The notes beneath the pieces were generated by a model. The model saw only the letters and a list, made by a program, of their open reading frames with translations, was not told where the DNA came from and did not search any database. Shown here piece after piece: positions 1 to 12,262 of a DNA stretch of 64,000 bases (the stretch's first letter is position 1; each line of letters begins with the position of its first letter). The translations under genes were made by a program, and so were the position numbers. Source of the stretch: Theobroma cacao (Eukaryota; Streptophyta; Magnoliopsida; Malvales; Malvaceae); NCBI RefSeq assembly GCF_000208745.1, contig NC_030851.1:17220067-17284066 (forward strand), given 5' to 3'.

Positions 1-1957
1 GAAGATGAATCTTGTGATGTCTTATGTTATTTAGTTAGAATTTAATGAATTGTGGTGGTGGAAACCGAAAATGGTAATGTTTAGCATGAAAAACCGTATA
101 CCCCTCAAGAACCTCCATGGCCTAATTTTTTCAAGAGAAAATGTGAGGATGATTTTACCATATTTCAAGTTATTTAATTTGTGTTTGATGATTTGGAGTA
201 TTGGCAGAGAAATGAAATTATTTGGAGTTGAATTGGACGTATTGGCCAATTAATCGGGTGACAGATCGAATTAGGCCAATACCGTTTTATTTAGGTACAC
301 AATTGAACTTATATTGAACGCCGTATTTAGATGGTTACCCAACCATTTCACATCCCATTTCATGCATTAGTATAGAGCCTGAATTAGTTCTATAACAGTT
401 TAGCACAAATGTAGTAAATGGCTTATTATGCATTATGTCTAGGTGGTGAGCTTTCTGGCAAAAGTAAAGAAATAATACCCGATGATCAAGAATCGGAGTA
501 CTCGGAACTCGATTTCCATTACAGTGAGTAACCTTATTATCGTTTTAATTATCTAAAGTATGTTTTTATCTGATTTTGTAATTCTATGGAAAATGTGTTT
601 AAATGAAATGATTTTATAAATTATTTTGAAATTTAATGATGACTTGAAAATGGAGTAATTGGAGACTACTTGCTGTATTGTAAATTATGTTTTGAATTGA
701 ATGGCTTATGATAATGTGGGCATGAATGGCTGGATGGGTATTTGTGTTGAAAATGCATAAATTGTTGTTTGCCTTGATAGGTTGGATAATGATAAAATTG
801 CCATGACATGCTGTTGAATTTTATTGAATTGGTGGGTTATAAATTGGTCACTGCAGTGGCGGGTTTTGTGGACCAGCCTATTAGAGGGGCACAGAATCCG
901 GTTATATTCTTACCTCGGTCGGAGAGGCACGTATGGTATCTCCTGGGGTATGGTTAGAGTTCACATCACGTCGAACCACCACATAAGGATGAACTCCGCT
1001 AACGCCAAGGAACGACTATGTTTTCTAATGTGAAAATATGTTTACGTGTATATGAAATTTTTGACAGCCTTGGCGGACTTGGTTGGATACCTCTGATCAA
1101 GGTGTCACCGAGTATGAGTTTTTGGCATGAGCCAAGTTTTAAGAAATTCATAAGCCATGTTGATTTCTCGATTTATATGAATTGATTTTATTTTGTTGAA
1201 ATGAGTTGAAAGGTGATGAATTACAATATGATGATCTATTTTAATCACCTCCATTTACTCAGCTTTAGATATTTTAGATGATATTTGTTTACTCACTGGG
1301 ATTATATAATCTCATCACCCTCCTTTCCACCCATTTCAGGTTCAGGATAATTTGTAGATAGCTGATATCGTCGAAGGCTACAGTTGGCTTTATTTTATAA
1401 AAAAAAAAATCATAGGTTCACAGTCTTCGTTCACTTTTATCATTTGGGGGCCCACATGTCATTGTAAATTAAATTACATACCTTGACTATATGTATTACA
1501 GTATGTATGAATTTATTTCGCTTTTACGCTATAAAAATTTCTTACAGATAACTCTATAAAAATTGTTTTATAAGAAAATAGAATATTTTATTGAATATTT
1601 TTATTATATTCAAATAGTCATAATTTCACCTTAAATGAATGTTTTAGACATTTAACTTATTTTTTATTATGAAATATGTGTTTTGCACTCGCATACTATA
1701 TTATTAGCTGGTTTCAAAATTTTCGAAGAAAAATTACCAAAATACACTCGAGAGACGAAAATTATTTTTTTATTATTTTGGTTTGGAAATAGCTTATAAT
1801 CTTTTAAAATATGAAATTAGCAACTTTTGCTTGCAGGGGAGGTGAGAAAACTGATATTAAAGCCTTGCGAGGTTTCGGTTGGCATTTCGAGTAATGAATG
1901 TCTATTGGGACATCACGACAGTTGTCACGGACTCGAGGAAAGTATCGGGTCGTGGCA
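1..1957 (+). repeat. LTR-like repeat, plus-oriented, truncated at window start
   Basis: No credible protein is encoded. The stretch has the texture of a plant Ty3-gypsy LTR: a segment reading TTTACTCACTGGGATTATA near 1288, and a run ending in GGGTCGTGGCA at 1957, resembling an LTR terminus ending in CA. The first 220 bases recur in reverse complement at about 1961-2180, so two copies of one family lie head to head. The short ORFs inside the arms are mirror images of each other and are not genes. The 5' limit is outside the window. Assignment to an LTR is inferred from terminus style and family resemblance, not from a paired LTR. Confidence 0.45.
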
Positions 1958-3180
1958 TAATTCCATTTCTCTGCCAATACTCCAAATTATCAAACAAAAA
2001 TTAAATAACTTGAAATATGGTAAAATCATCCTCACATTTTCTTTTGGAAAAATTCGACCATGGAGGTTCTTGAGGGGTATAAGGTTTTTCATGCTAAATA
2101 TTACCATTTTCGGTTTCCACCACCACAATTCATTAAATTCTAACTAAATAACATAAGACATCACAAGATTCATCTTCAATATTTTCTTTATGAAATTCAG
2201 CCAATGAAGAATCCATTAAGAATATGTGATTTTTCTTACTTGTTTTCCTTCCAAACATGATAAATCAACTAAAAACACTAAAATATCTCAATATCTAACC
2301 AAATAAATCATCAAATCTTCTCTCTCTAAATTCGGTCAGCCATGAATCTTTCATGATATCTTGTGATTCAACCATGGAAAATGCAAAAGAATGCATAGGA
2401 AAAATAGATCACAAGTTAGAGTTAAGAAATTTTACCTTTGATATCTTGATTCCTTGAAATCTAGTGATTTTTCCTTGAATTTCTTAGCTAGGGTTTTGTT
2501 CTTCTTCTTTACTTTCCTTTTCTTCCTTTGGCTGACCAAGAGAAATGAGTTGGGAGGGTTTATGTGCTGATTTCTAAAGCCAATTATAAATGGATGAAAA
2601 TTTGACACATATCACCATTTCATTAGCCCATGTGTTATACTTACCCCTTAAGCAATCTCTCTCCACCATTTAAAATTTCTCAATTATCCATTATAATAAT
2701 GGGTGAAATTCATGTGCTGGACAAGTGTTGGGTGGTGCAAAATTCCAACTTTGCCCTTAGGCGGTAAAATGACTGTTTTGCCCCTTATGCTCAAAAAAAT
2801 ACCGAAATTAAAATTTTTCACCTCTCAAACTCAAATTATGTTCTAAATGGTCAATCTTGATCAAAAACTTCTTCCAACATTCCAATTTTAACCTCGGATG
2901 ACAAAATGACTATTTTGCCCTTACGTTATGAAAATTCTAATTTAACTCCAAATCAATCCCCGAACTCCAAATCACCATATAAAGTCATTCCAAGGTTCAA
3001 TAACTCTCGAATACATCTTAAAATCTCTATTTGGACTAGTTCGAGGCTTAAATCAACTTAAGTGTACCATTAGGTACAATACTGTCTTTTAACGATTTCT
3101 GATACATTCAAGTATGCAGACATTTTATTAAGTACCTATACAATATGACAAATATATTATAGAGCTGGGCTTGACACTTG
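1958..3180 (-). repeat. Second copy of the same LTR-like repeat, minus-oriented
   Basis: Read on the minus strand, this starts near 3180 with TGTCAAGCCCAGC, a TG-type LTR start, and runs to 1958. There it meets the end of the plus-oriented copy. About 220 bases (1961-2180) match 1-220 in inverted orientation with only scattered differences. The simplest reading is a nested insertion of one LTR copy into another. No protein-coding domain was seen. Confidence 0.4.
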
Positions 3181-4424
3181 AGGTGGCATATTTTTTGAAA
3201 TTTTTTATATATTATAGATAATTTTAATAATTTTTTAAAATAATTTGTTATTAAATAATTAATATAATTAAAAAATAATAAAATGACCTTACAAGCTCAT
3301 TTAATTTTATTCAAATTCTTAATTTTTTAAAATTTTTTAAATTTCTCCACTCATCTTTTTTTCTTTTTTTTTTGTCCTTATATTGTGAAATTATAAAAAA
3401 TTAAAATTTTTATTTAATTTTTTCTATTTATATTATTATTATTATTTATATTTATTTTTTTTAATTATATTATATTTACTCATATATTTTAAGTTTCTAT
3501 AAATTTTTTTTAAAAATTTCTATGAATCATCAACTACATTCTTTTTTTTTTNNNNNNNNNNNNNNNNNNNNNNNNNNNNNNNNNNNNNNNNNNNNNNNNN
3601 NNNNNNNNNNNNNNNNNNNNNNNNNNNNNNNNNNNNNNNNNNNNNNNNNNNNNNNNNNNNNNNNNNNNNNNNNNNNNNNNNNNNNNNNNNNNNNNNNNNN
3701 NNNNNNNNNNNNNNNNNNNNNNNNNNNNNNNNNNNNNNNNNNNNNNNNNNNNNNNNNNNNNNNNNNNNNNNNNNNNNNNNNNNNNNNNNNNNNNNNNNNN
3801 NNNNNNNNNNNNNNNNNNNNNNNNNNNNNNNNNNNNNNNNNNNNNNNNNNNNNNNNNNNNNNNNNNNNNNNNNNNNNNNNNNNNNNNNNNNNNNNNNNNN
3901 NNNNNNNNNNNNNNNNNNNNNNNNNNNNNNNNNNNNNNNNNNNNNNNNNNNNNNNNNNNNNNNNNNNNNNNNNNNNNNNNNNNNNNTATTACTATTATTG
4001 AACTAAAATTTTTTAAATACTATTATAAATTTTTTTATTTTTTTATTTACATATAATATAAAATTATTATTTATTATAAATTTTTTTATTATTAATAATT
4101 AAATTCAATATATTAATTTTAAAAATTTTTAACTTTTATTCTTCTAAACTTTGATTCCGATCAAAATTAACTAGCTCCGCCCTTAAAATGATTGTTTTCT
4201 AGAAGAACCTAGAACCATCCTACCACTAGGCTACTGGCCTGTAGGCATAAACATGAAACAGTAGTAGCATCTTCAAGAACAATTCATATTGACTCACATT
4301 GCAAAGAGCTAAAACTAATACCCAATTTACAATGGCAAAACTGTATCAGTGTCCACACAACAATAACAACTACATACCACTTTCAGATTTCTGCACACCA
4401 GAGACAACCAACGAAAGAAAACCT
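3181..4424. other. AT-rich intergenic DNA with a 435-base N gap
   Basis: 3181-3551 and 3987-4140 are very AT-rich low-complexity DNA flanking the unsequenced gap 3552-3986. From about 4190 to 4424 the sequence is more balanced and probably holds the 3' UTR of the minus-strand REF/SRPP gene that ends at 4425. The open frame across the gap is only Ns. Confidence 0.7.
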
Positions 4425-5555
4425 CTAATCTTGATCTGAATCTGATTTATGAGCATCTACATGTGCTTCGTCCTTTGCTTCAGCTTGCTTAACAGCCTTA
4501 GCTAACTCATCAATAGGAATTAAAGGCAGATACCCAAACACAGTGTAACCTTTCCCACTCAAATCCTTAACTAAACAGTTATATTTGTCAGACAAATTAG
4601 CAGCAGTGGGAACAACCATCTGTGCCACCGAGTGGAAAGCTGAATTGTGATTCAGTTTAACCCACAACTTTGTTGAGTTTACCAGAACAAAGTGCTTGTA
4701 CTCATCTGCAGCGTAGTGCAAAGCTCCCCACGGTCCGTTGCTTCGAGCCTCATCTACTAATTTCTGAGCCTTTTCTGCTGTCTTGTGGACCAAATCCTGG
4801 GCTTGCCTAACCACTTGCTTAGCTGCCGCCGGAGCATGCTCTTCAAATTTATGCGAAGCCTCATCCACCTGCACTCATTTTATTAAAACCACGTCTTAAA
4901 GTTTGGAACAAATTGGTTCACATTTCTTTATGCAGCTTTCTATTTCAATGTTAGCTAAAACTTTGGTTTTCTTACTAAATTAACGTTTAGTCACTAATAA
5001 ATTCAGTAATTAAACTTAATCATTACATTAGAATAACAAGTATGAACATTAAACCGAAGGAAATGATAGGATTATTTCGAAAATAATCCATAAATAATTA
5101 ATTCACGAAACAACAGAATTTAGTAATAAAATTAAAGAAGAAAAAAGAAAATGACTTTCAGAAACTTTTGATCCAAACAGGGAATTATAAAAACAGTTAC
5201 CTTCTTATCAAGAAAGCCAAGAAGATGATCAGGGACGTCCTTAAATTTCTGGTAGACGGGACCCACGACGGTAGTAACGGCACCCTCGAACGTTCCAACG
5301 GTGGATCTCAACGGGCCGGAGTTGTGTTTGGCGTAATCGTAAAGATTCGACACGCAAACCAGCGCCTGGAACGCAGCCACCCTCACAAACGCCAGGTGCT
5401 TTAGGTCATGATCCTTGTTCTCAACCTCTACCTGCTAAAATTTTGAAATAAATAAAAACATAAAAAAAGGCAGTGAGCTTAAACTGTTCAAAAGTCATAA
5501 AGCAGAAGATGAAGAAAGAAGAACAAGGGAAAGTAGATTAGAAAACCTGGTCCAT
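4425..5555 (-). CDS. REF/SRPP-like (small rubber particle / stress-related) protein
   Basis: This gene has three exons, 5555-5547, 5434-5201 and 4868-4425, joined by GT-AG introns, and encodes 228 residues. Exon 1 is just ATG plus two codons (MDQ). The REF superfamily domain fills roughly residues 10-205. Recognisable blocks are HLAFVRVAAFQALVCVSNLY, GPLRSTVGTFEGAVTTVVGP, and WVKLNHNSAF followed by VVPTAANLSDKYN. The C-terminus is a charged, Lys/Glu/Asp-rich tail. Family members coat lipid droplets or rubber particles through amphipathic segments and are linked to stress tolerance and polyisoprenoid storage. There is no signal peptide. All splice junctions keep frame and no stop interrupts it, so the gene looks intact. 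Whether it acts in latex biology cannot be told from sequence. Confidence 0.92.
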
Positions 5556-5693
5556 GATTGCAAGCTCTTTGATCTAAATTCTTGGATGAGTTTTGTTTTG
5601 TTTTGTTTTATTTCACTTTTCTTAAATGCGAGAGTGCGTGATTGACAAACAGGATGGAAATCAAATCTACGGGATAGCGGAAGTTGCGCTTCA

Positions 5694-5835
5694 TCTTATA
5701 GATCAACTTACAAGAATCCATAATCTGGGCCGCTGATAAGATCCAAGGGCTGAGATGAGATCTACCGATGGGGAGAGTGGGCCGCGTATGAAGAGTTTTC
5801 TGGGACAGAATAGAGTTTTCGAGACGGACACGTGG
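5694..5835 (-). promoter_or_regulatory. Putative promoter elements of the REF/SRPP gene (ABRE/G-box, TATA-like)
   Basis: On the minus strand a TATAAG motif lies near 5695-5700, about 140 bases upstream of the ATG. A CACGTG core (ACACGTGG on the plus strand, 5828-5835) lies about 275 bases upstream. CACGTG is the G-box/ABRE core bound by bZIP and bHLH factors, and it would suit a stress-responsive gene. The motifs are seen; their function is inferred. Confidence 0.35.
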
Positions 5836-7115
5836 AGAGAGCTGACATGTGGAGATGGAAAAATATCTAGGGTGGGAACCCCCTCTATTGCCTTGGAGGA
5901 GGTTGAGGAAAGAGAAGAAACTTCTTTAACCAGAATGGTAAAGGCCGTGACGTACCAACTTCGTGAAAGTTCGTAGATGGTTGCTGAAGGAGATTGTAAA
6001 GGAGTGTTTGTCTCTAATCTAAATTCTTCATGTAGAGTAATGTGATGCTTCCAGCAGTTCACTTTAATAATAAATTTAGTATCTCCTATTTAAAGAGTAT
6101 TGTTCTTTATTTTGTGGTAAAATGGTTTCTTGTCATTTGTGTATGTTAGGATGCCGCATGCATGAATTGAAGTATCTCTTGGTTCCTAGTAAGGAAAAGC
6201 TGCTTCTGGTAATGTCAAAGTGAAATTAAACCAGTCCTCGTATTACTTTACTTTATTCAGATTCGTACTCCATCCTTATCCCCAGAGCGACTATTATCAT
6301 CAGATTTCAATTCTAAACCCTAAGCTGTGGGCGGGCGGGTCCGATGTTTACTAAAAGCTATCGGTCATGTCTTCTCTTTTCTTGGCATTTTTGTTTCAAT
6401 AATTGTATTTTTGGTGGCATGAGATATGTTGGAATAATTTGGCTTTCACTAACATTCTAATTTCGTGATTGACAAGTAAGTTGGCCTAATTTGCCTATGT
6501 TTTTCAAACTAATATAGTCCTCTGATCAGGCAGGGCAGCTTGCAATTGTTTAGTTCGGGGCATCTAAGGTTGCATCACATCATTAAGTTTTGGACTCGTC
6601 GGTGGAAAAGCTTCCAATTGCATGCTTTGCCAAATTACCATCGTGGATCCCACTAGTGGTCCATTAATAGACACAACGTCATTTCTTCATTCACGATCCG
6701 CTAGTCCACTACCTTGGTCCATTCTTGTATATGTTAAGACCGAAATGTCCATGCCACTGCCGTATTTGCACATAAATCCCACCTTTTTGGGTCAAAAACG
6801 ATTGCACAATCTCGTACCAGTTATAAATCACAAAACAGAGTAATAGAAAGGCTGCAGAGGTAATTTCTCACCTAGTAATCCATCATTTTGGCAGACAAAG
6901 ATTGAAATCAAGCAGTTGATATATGCATTTTGTTTTTCCGTTCACCACGTTATACAAATCGCAGCCCATAAAGTGTTAGTACCAACAGAAGAACATTTAC
7001 CAGTTTCTAAATCAAACAAACTATCTAGGCTCCAGGGATTATTGTTATCAACAAGTTCTCTGACCAAAGTCACTTTTCTATATTATACTTGAAGAGAAAA
7101 TTTTGAGTTCGCCTT
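5836..7115. other. Intergenic region between REF/SRPP and ASY1
   Basis: No supported gene. Open frames here (for example 5703-6062 on minus and 5755-5976 on plus) overlap each other on opposite strands and show no domain. The right end, from about 6900, should contain the ASY1 3' UTR. Confidence 0.6.
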
Positions 7116-10100
7116 TCAAACAGCTTGAGATTTCTGGCGCTTCATGTACTGGAGGATAGGCTCCTTGACCTGCCAAGGAATAAAAGTGCGAGAGCCAACA
7201 GATAAGAGAGGATAGAATTTTAACCACTGCCGGTGCTCCATGCAACCAGTAAATTTAAAGCATCATACCGTGCTTGCTTTCCTGCCTCGCTTATCTTGGG
7301 ATGGTCTACTACACATAACTGTGTCTACCTCGTTGCAGTTTCCATTTACTCCGTTGTTCTCACATCCTGGGACAAAGCTTTCCCTTGAAGCTATTGGCTG
7401 GACAATTCCAACGAAAATATCCTAGTTAGCTTTTGACACTACTGTCAAAGCAGAGGAAAAACTTGCTATCACGTGCGAAACAGGAATGGTTTCATTTTGA
7501 CACTAACCTGAGCCCTGCTTATGGGGGTGCTTCCATTTTCCCTGGTCTTTGAGATAGTCTGCTCACTCCGGATTGAACCATTTTGGTTTACCTCAGATCG
7601 GCCCCTCATGCGTGTAAGATCTGAACCAATGGAGTGGAGGACACCGCATGTAGACATATCCCTGTGGTTGCTTCCTAATAAACAAATAAATATTTTCATA
7701 GATCGAAAATCACTTTCTAGGCTGATCTCTAATAATAGGAAATTGGCTCAATCAGGTACCAGTTGCGTGGAATTCCAGATGATTCGTCTTGTTATGTGGT
7801 TCATTGGTATCCACATCCTGGTTTATGAAAAGAGTTAGAGAATGATTAAACATTCTGTAGAAGATTCGGTGTTACACAAGTGACAAATAATAATCATCAC
7901 CATAGCATCATTGCTTAAAGCTCTCTTGACTTCAAGTAGCTTTTTCTCTGTCAGACTGGAGTGGATGACCCGCTTGCCTGAGTTAACATTGGATCGATAG
8001 CAAAGAAAATTTACCAAGATTAATCCTCCAAAATAATGTGAAGTCAAAGCACTCAATTACTAAGGCGGCAACACAGACCTAGCCTTCGGTTGCCTTTAGC
8101 TTCAAGAAAACCATCCCGAGTCATCTTATTTATAATCCTTCGAACAGTGGTCTGATTCGCCTGTCCATCCAGCTTGCTCTGAAGCTTTGCAACCGTCACA
8201 TATTTCATTGGAAGAGCATGATACAAAGCCTAAAGTTACAACAATCAAGTCAGAATGTGCCATAGGATTAATAGTCACAACTCACAATATATCTATGACT
8301 AGTTTGCAGAACAAGCTAAGATGAGAATTATTAGGTAACCTTAACAATTTCTAACTAAGGCTCCTTATAACTTTTTCATTGAAAGAATCCAGTAACAGAA
8401 TACAACAAAGAGTTTTCATTAATTGGCGATGCATTGAAATTAAAATGGACATAGTGTCCTGAATGCATACAAAATTGAGAAGCCTCTGGTTTTAGCTGCA
8501 AAATGTGAAAAACTCAACATATATACATACACAGGCATACCAAAGCAGTGCAACATCATATGTTTTACATATCAACAGAACATACAGTTTGGAAAAAGAC
8601 AGTTGAGCCTCTTGTTGATGAGTTAGAAAACAGAAACAACATCAAACTCGCTTACCTTCATATACATGTGATCTTGAACCCTTGGAGATTTCTGACCAAC
8701 CTTGACTTGGCCGTCCAATTCTTCTTTAACCGTGAAGTCGTACTCAGACTCCTGGTATTGTCTTTCATCAGATCAAGGAATGTGATAAAAAGCAGGTAAT
8801 AATGATACAAATTATAAATTGAAAAAAGCAACAACCTTTTGCTTCTTTATAGTATAACTGTCTTTTCCCGTACTTGATAAAACACCTTCCTTTACAAGTT
8901 TGTCCATTATTTCTGAAATCAATCAAAGAAAATAAAATAGTAGAAGGTAAAATAGAAAACTTATTATTATAAAAGTTGAAATATAGCTCTGTGGTGTACT
9001 CCCTTTCTGTTTAAACTTTAATAAGGACCAAATATTTCATTTACCTTCAGTCAAAACCTGGATTTGAGCAAAATAGTACTGGATTATTATGACAATAAGA
9101 ATGGATAAAGAAACTGGAAGATCTAAAATACAAACTACCCTACTACTTATTTATGGCCGCATAGGTCAAAATTAAATTTAGGAGAATAAAATAGCACCCT
9201 TACCACTGAGATATCTGGGAAATTTGAGAGAACATCAGTAAGTTCAACAGTATCAAGATGACGATTATTGATCCAATCTTTCACTCTGGCCAATTGCTGT
9301 TCATCTTCCATGGAGTCTTGAGTATCATCTAAGCAGCAGTTAACAGATTATTAGCTGTAGACAAGCCTAACCCAGAGATTATCAAAAGAACTTAAAGAGA
9401 AAGAGGTGAGGTGGGAGGGATATTGGAAAAGAAAAACAATTAATGACTTTTTTATCATATTTCAAGGATTGCAATTGTCCGACTCCTTTTCTGATATCTT
9501 TGAAATGTTACCTTCATCAACCATGCTATTATCTTCTTCTGGTCGTTGCTTGTCTGGCAGAACAACCATCGTTAGTCAGTGATCAAATTCTCCAACAAAA
9601 ACTTATAGGAAGAAGATAATAAAGTGACTAGTAGATCTCTGAAGCAATTTATATAATTACCTGCTGGTGCCACGAAAAATTGGTTTTCTTGTGATTCATT
9701 GACCTGAAATCAGTAGCACAATTAAAGAAGACCGCAACACAACTCAATTTATTTGGATGAGGTGGCTTCATTTGGTAACATGTAAGTGATATACATGCTG
9801 TCAAGGGCAATAGTACATAAGTTGAACAAATAATAGTCATTTTACCTCACTGTCAGAGTCAGAAGATTCATCTCTTTGTACAGAGTCAGCACCTAGGCTT
9901 ACTTCATCATCTTGAATGTCATCATTTTCATCCCCACAAGGATCAAGTACACTTTTAACCTGAACAAGTCACCGGTAATGAAAATTTGATTAATATGTGC
10001 CACAAACATGATTCCGGCATCCACAAAGGCTTCAGCCCTTACCTTGAGAGCTAACACAAAGTGCTTGCTGTTGACATTTCCAACCTCCATCTTTAAAGGA

Positions 10101-12262
10101 TTTTTGGTCCATGGATTATGAGCTTCCTCTTCTGTACAGCCTCTAAAGAATGGTGGTTCGTAGTCCAGCGGCTGTGCTTGGTCAATGAGTGAATCACCAT
10201 CTTTGTTAAGGTTGAATACTTTCATTCGGAGAAGAGAAATCTAATAAACTTTGCCAAAACAGTTATGTGAAACAGGAAAAATCACCACATAAAGAAAAAC
10301 AATGTTGCTTGGTTCAATATGCATTACAAGCCTGCAGCACCTCGGTACCTTTTATAACAAATATCCAGAGAAGCAAAACACATGCTCAAACAACTAAATC
10401 CATATGCATGGCAAACACGTTCATAACTAATTTCCCATCCATTATTGAACAAGTGGAAATTTATAAAATGAATTAGCTACCAAGCTCCTGTGCATAAACA
10501 GTCTTTAGGAGGAAAATAAGAAAGCATACCGTCACATCATCAAAGTAGAGGAGTTTCATCAATATAGTACGCTGAAAAAGAAGACAGAACAAATATGTCA
10601 GAATTAACATAAAATAGAGTTTAATGTAAAATAAATAACTAAAAAGCATAGCAGTTAAAAATTTACCTCTTCAGGCATCTTATCCAGAGTTCTCATCAAC
10701 TGAACCAGCGTACGGACCATTTTACAAGCAGAACTCCTGAAATTTAACATGGTCACAAAAGTTACAACTTGGAAAAAGCTATCTTCATGCAATAATAGAC
10801 AGAAAATTATACTCTTTTGAACGAATTAAATTTATATTACCTCATTTGATTGGGAGTAATTTCAGTGGTGGAGTTACACTTGAATGTCCCTCCTTGTTTC
10901 TTGTTTCCAGTGCGATTAATATTCATCGAAACCTCTTGGCTATCAGAACGGGAATAACTAAAAGAAACTGCATTGAGAATTCATATTCAATTGTTAAATC
11001 AAGAAGTGAATTACTCGAGCTTTGAAAGTGATGATAAAAAAGGGCGACTCAGAAACTTTACATGAGTATTGCTCAATCATTGCTCCATCAATTGACTCGC
11101 ATATGCAGAATAACAGAGTTTTCAGGTACTTTTTCTGTAATGCATCGTAGACGCCTGTAAGAACAATGACTACGGTCAATGAAATAACTAAATTAAAGGG
11201 AGTAAAAACGACGACTGAAAAAGTGAAAAATCAGATGAAAACTGCTTGCCTTTCTCCATCCAATCAATCAGCCTACGAGACTCTGCATCCAGCGGCATCA
11301 GTTTCTTGATCTTCATCTCTGTTGATGATTACCAAAATTTTTTAAGAAATTAGCCAAATATATTTTAAAATCTTTAAAAAGAAATTTGAGAAGATCTTAG
11401 AATAAAAAGGCTAACCTAAAGCAGGAACGGATTTGTCATTGAAATACTTTTCAGGGAAAAGGCCTCTTATGTAGCTAATGTTGAATATAGCAATACGAAG
11501 CAAGTTCCTGGTCTGTTGAGAGAAAAGTCAATAAAGAAAGATAAGATCAATTGGAAAACCTTTAATATCAAAGCTTCCATGACTAACTATTTGACAGTGA
11601 AAATAAGAAACTCCGATCATTTGCAGCAAAATTTACGGGAGAAAAAAGAAAGAAAAATAGAGCTTATTTTCTCGGGAATTTGCAGATGAAATAAAAGAAA
11701 TCAGAATCTGAACACATAAACAGCGAGCTTTGATATACAAATCAAGTGGCAAAGTATTGGAAAATAGATTCACAATTACCATACATTATGAACTATGCGC
11801 AAAATTTTCACCGAAGTTACAAAGTGAACTCAAAATGTTCAGATCTGAAGTATATTCGGTGCATATAAAAGCGTTTCAGATTTGAGTTTCCTACAATGGT
11901 TACAATTTCAGCGATAAACAACGAGAAGAGAGATTTTGTTATCTACCTATGTGGCATTTATCAGACCGACTTTAGATCGGCGACCTCAAGCTTAATATAT
12001 ATAATCGAACCAAACAAGCATAAACAGAGAAAACTAACTACGAACTTAGTATAAAACAGAGAACAAGCAAATTTGAGGCTGTATAAATTTCATTACAAGA
12101 AGAAGAGAGTCCTGCTCGGTGATCTCCGCCTCTTTAACTTTCTGTGCAACAACCTGAAACGATAAACCAATAAAAGTATAAACGAAAAATTGCAGTAGAG
12201 AGAATATGAAGAAAAGTTAACTTGGCAAGATGAACCGAAAATGAGATTTAAAAACTCACCAT
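7116..12262 (-). CDS. ASY1: Meiotic chromosome-axis HORMA protein ASY1
   Basis: I placed 22 exons: 12262-12260, 12153-12097, 11512-11416, 11318-11250, 11154-11062, 10967-10841, 10736-10667, 10571-10530, 10171-10043, 9959-9846, 9703-9661, 9553-9512, 9328-9204, 9057-9045, 8912-8836, 8751-8656, 8229-8079, 7977-7901, 7817-7760, 7674-7508, 7397-7269 and 7169-7116. They sum to 1833 nt, or 610 residues, close to the known plant ASY1 length. The HORMA domain is about residues 10-228 ([20 protein letters not shown], then [15 protein letters not shown] and [12 protein letters not shown]). An acidic Asp/Glu/Ser-rich linker follows (230-310), then a winged-helix-like region (305-450, [15 protein letters not shown]). 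The short basic C-terminus, [16 protein letters not shown], is where plant ASY1 carries its closure motif. In the family, ASY1 coats unpaired meiotic axes with ASY3 and promotes synapsis and crossovers. One intron starts with GC rather than GT. The reading frame is intact. Confidence 0.97.

Noticed and set aside
3522..4001. 159-codon ORF across the N gap
   Set aside because: Nearly all residues are unknown; the frame exists only because Ns contain no stops. The same applies to the frames over 39447-40260.
5703..6062. 119-codon minus ORF upstream of the REF/SRPP gene
   Set aside because: It lies in the promoter region, has no domain, and a plus-strand frame overlaps it.
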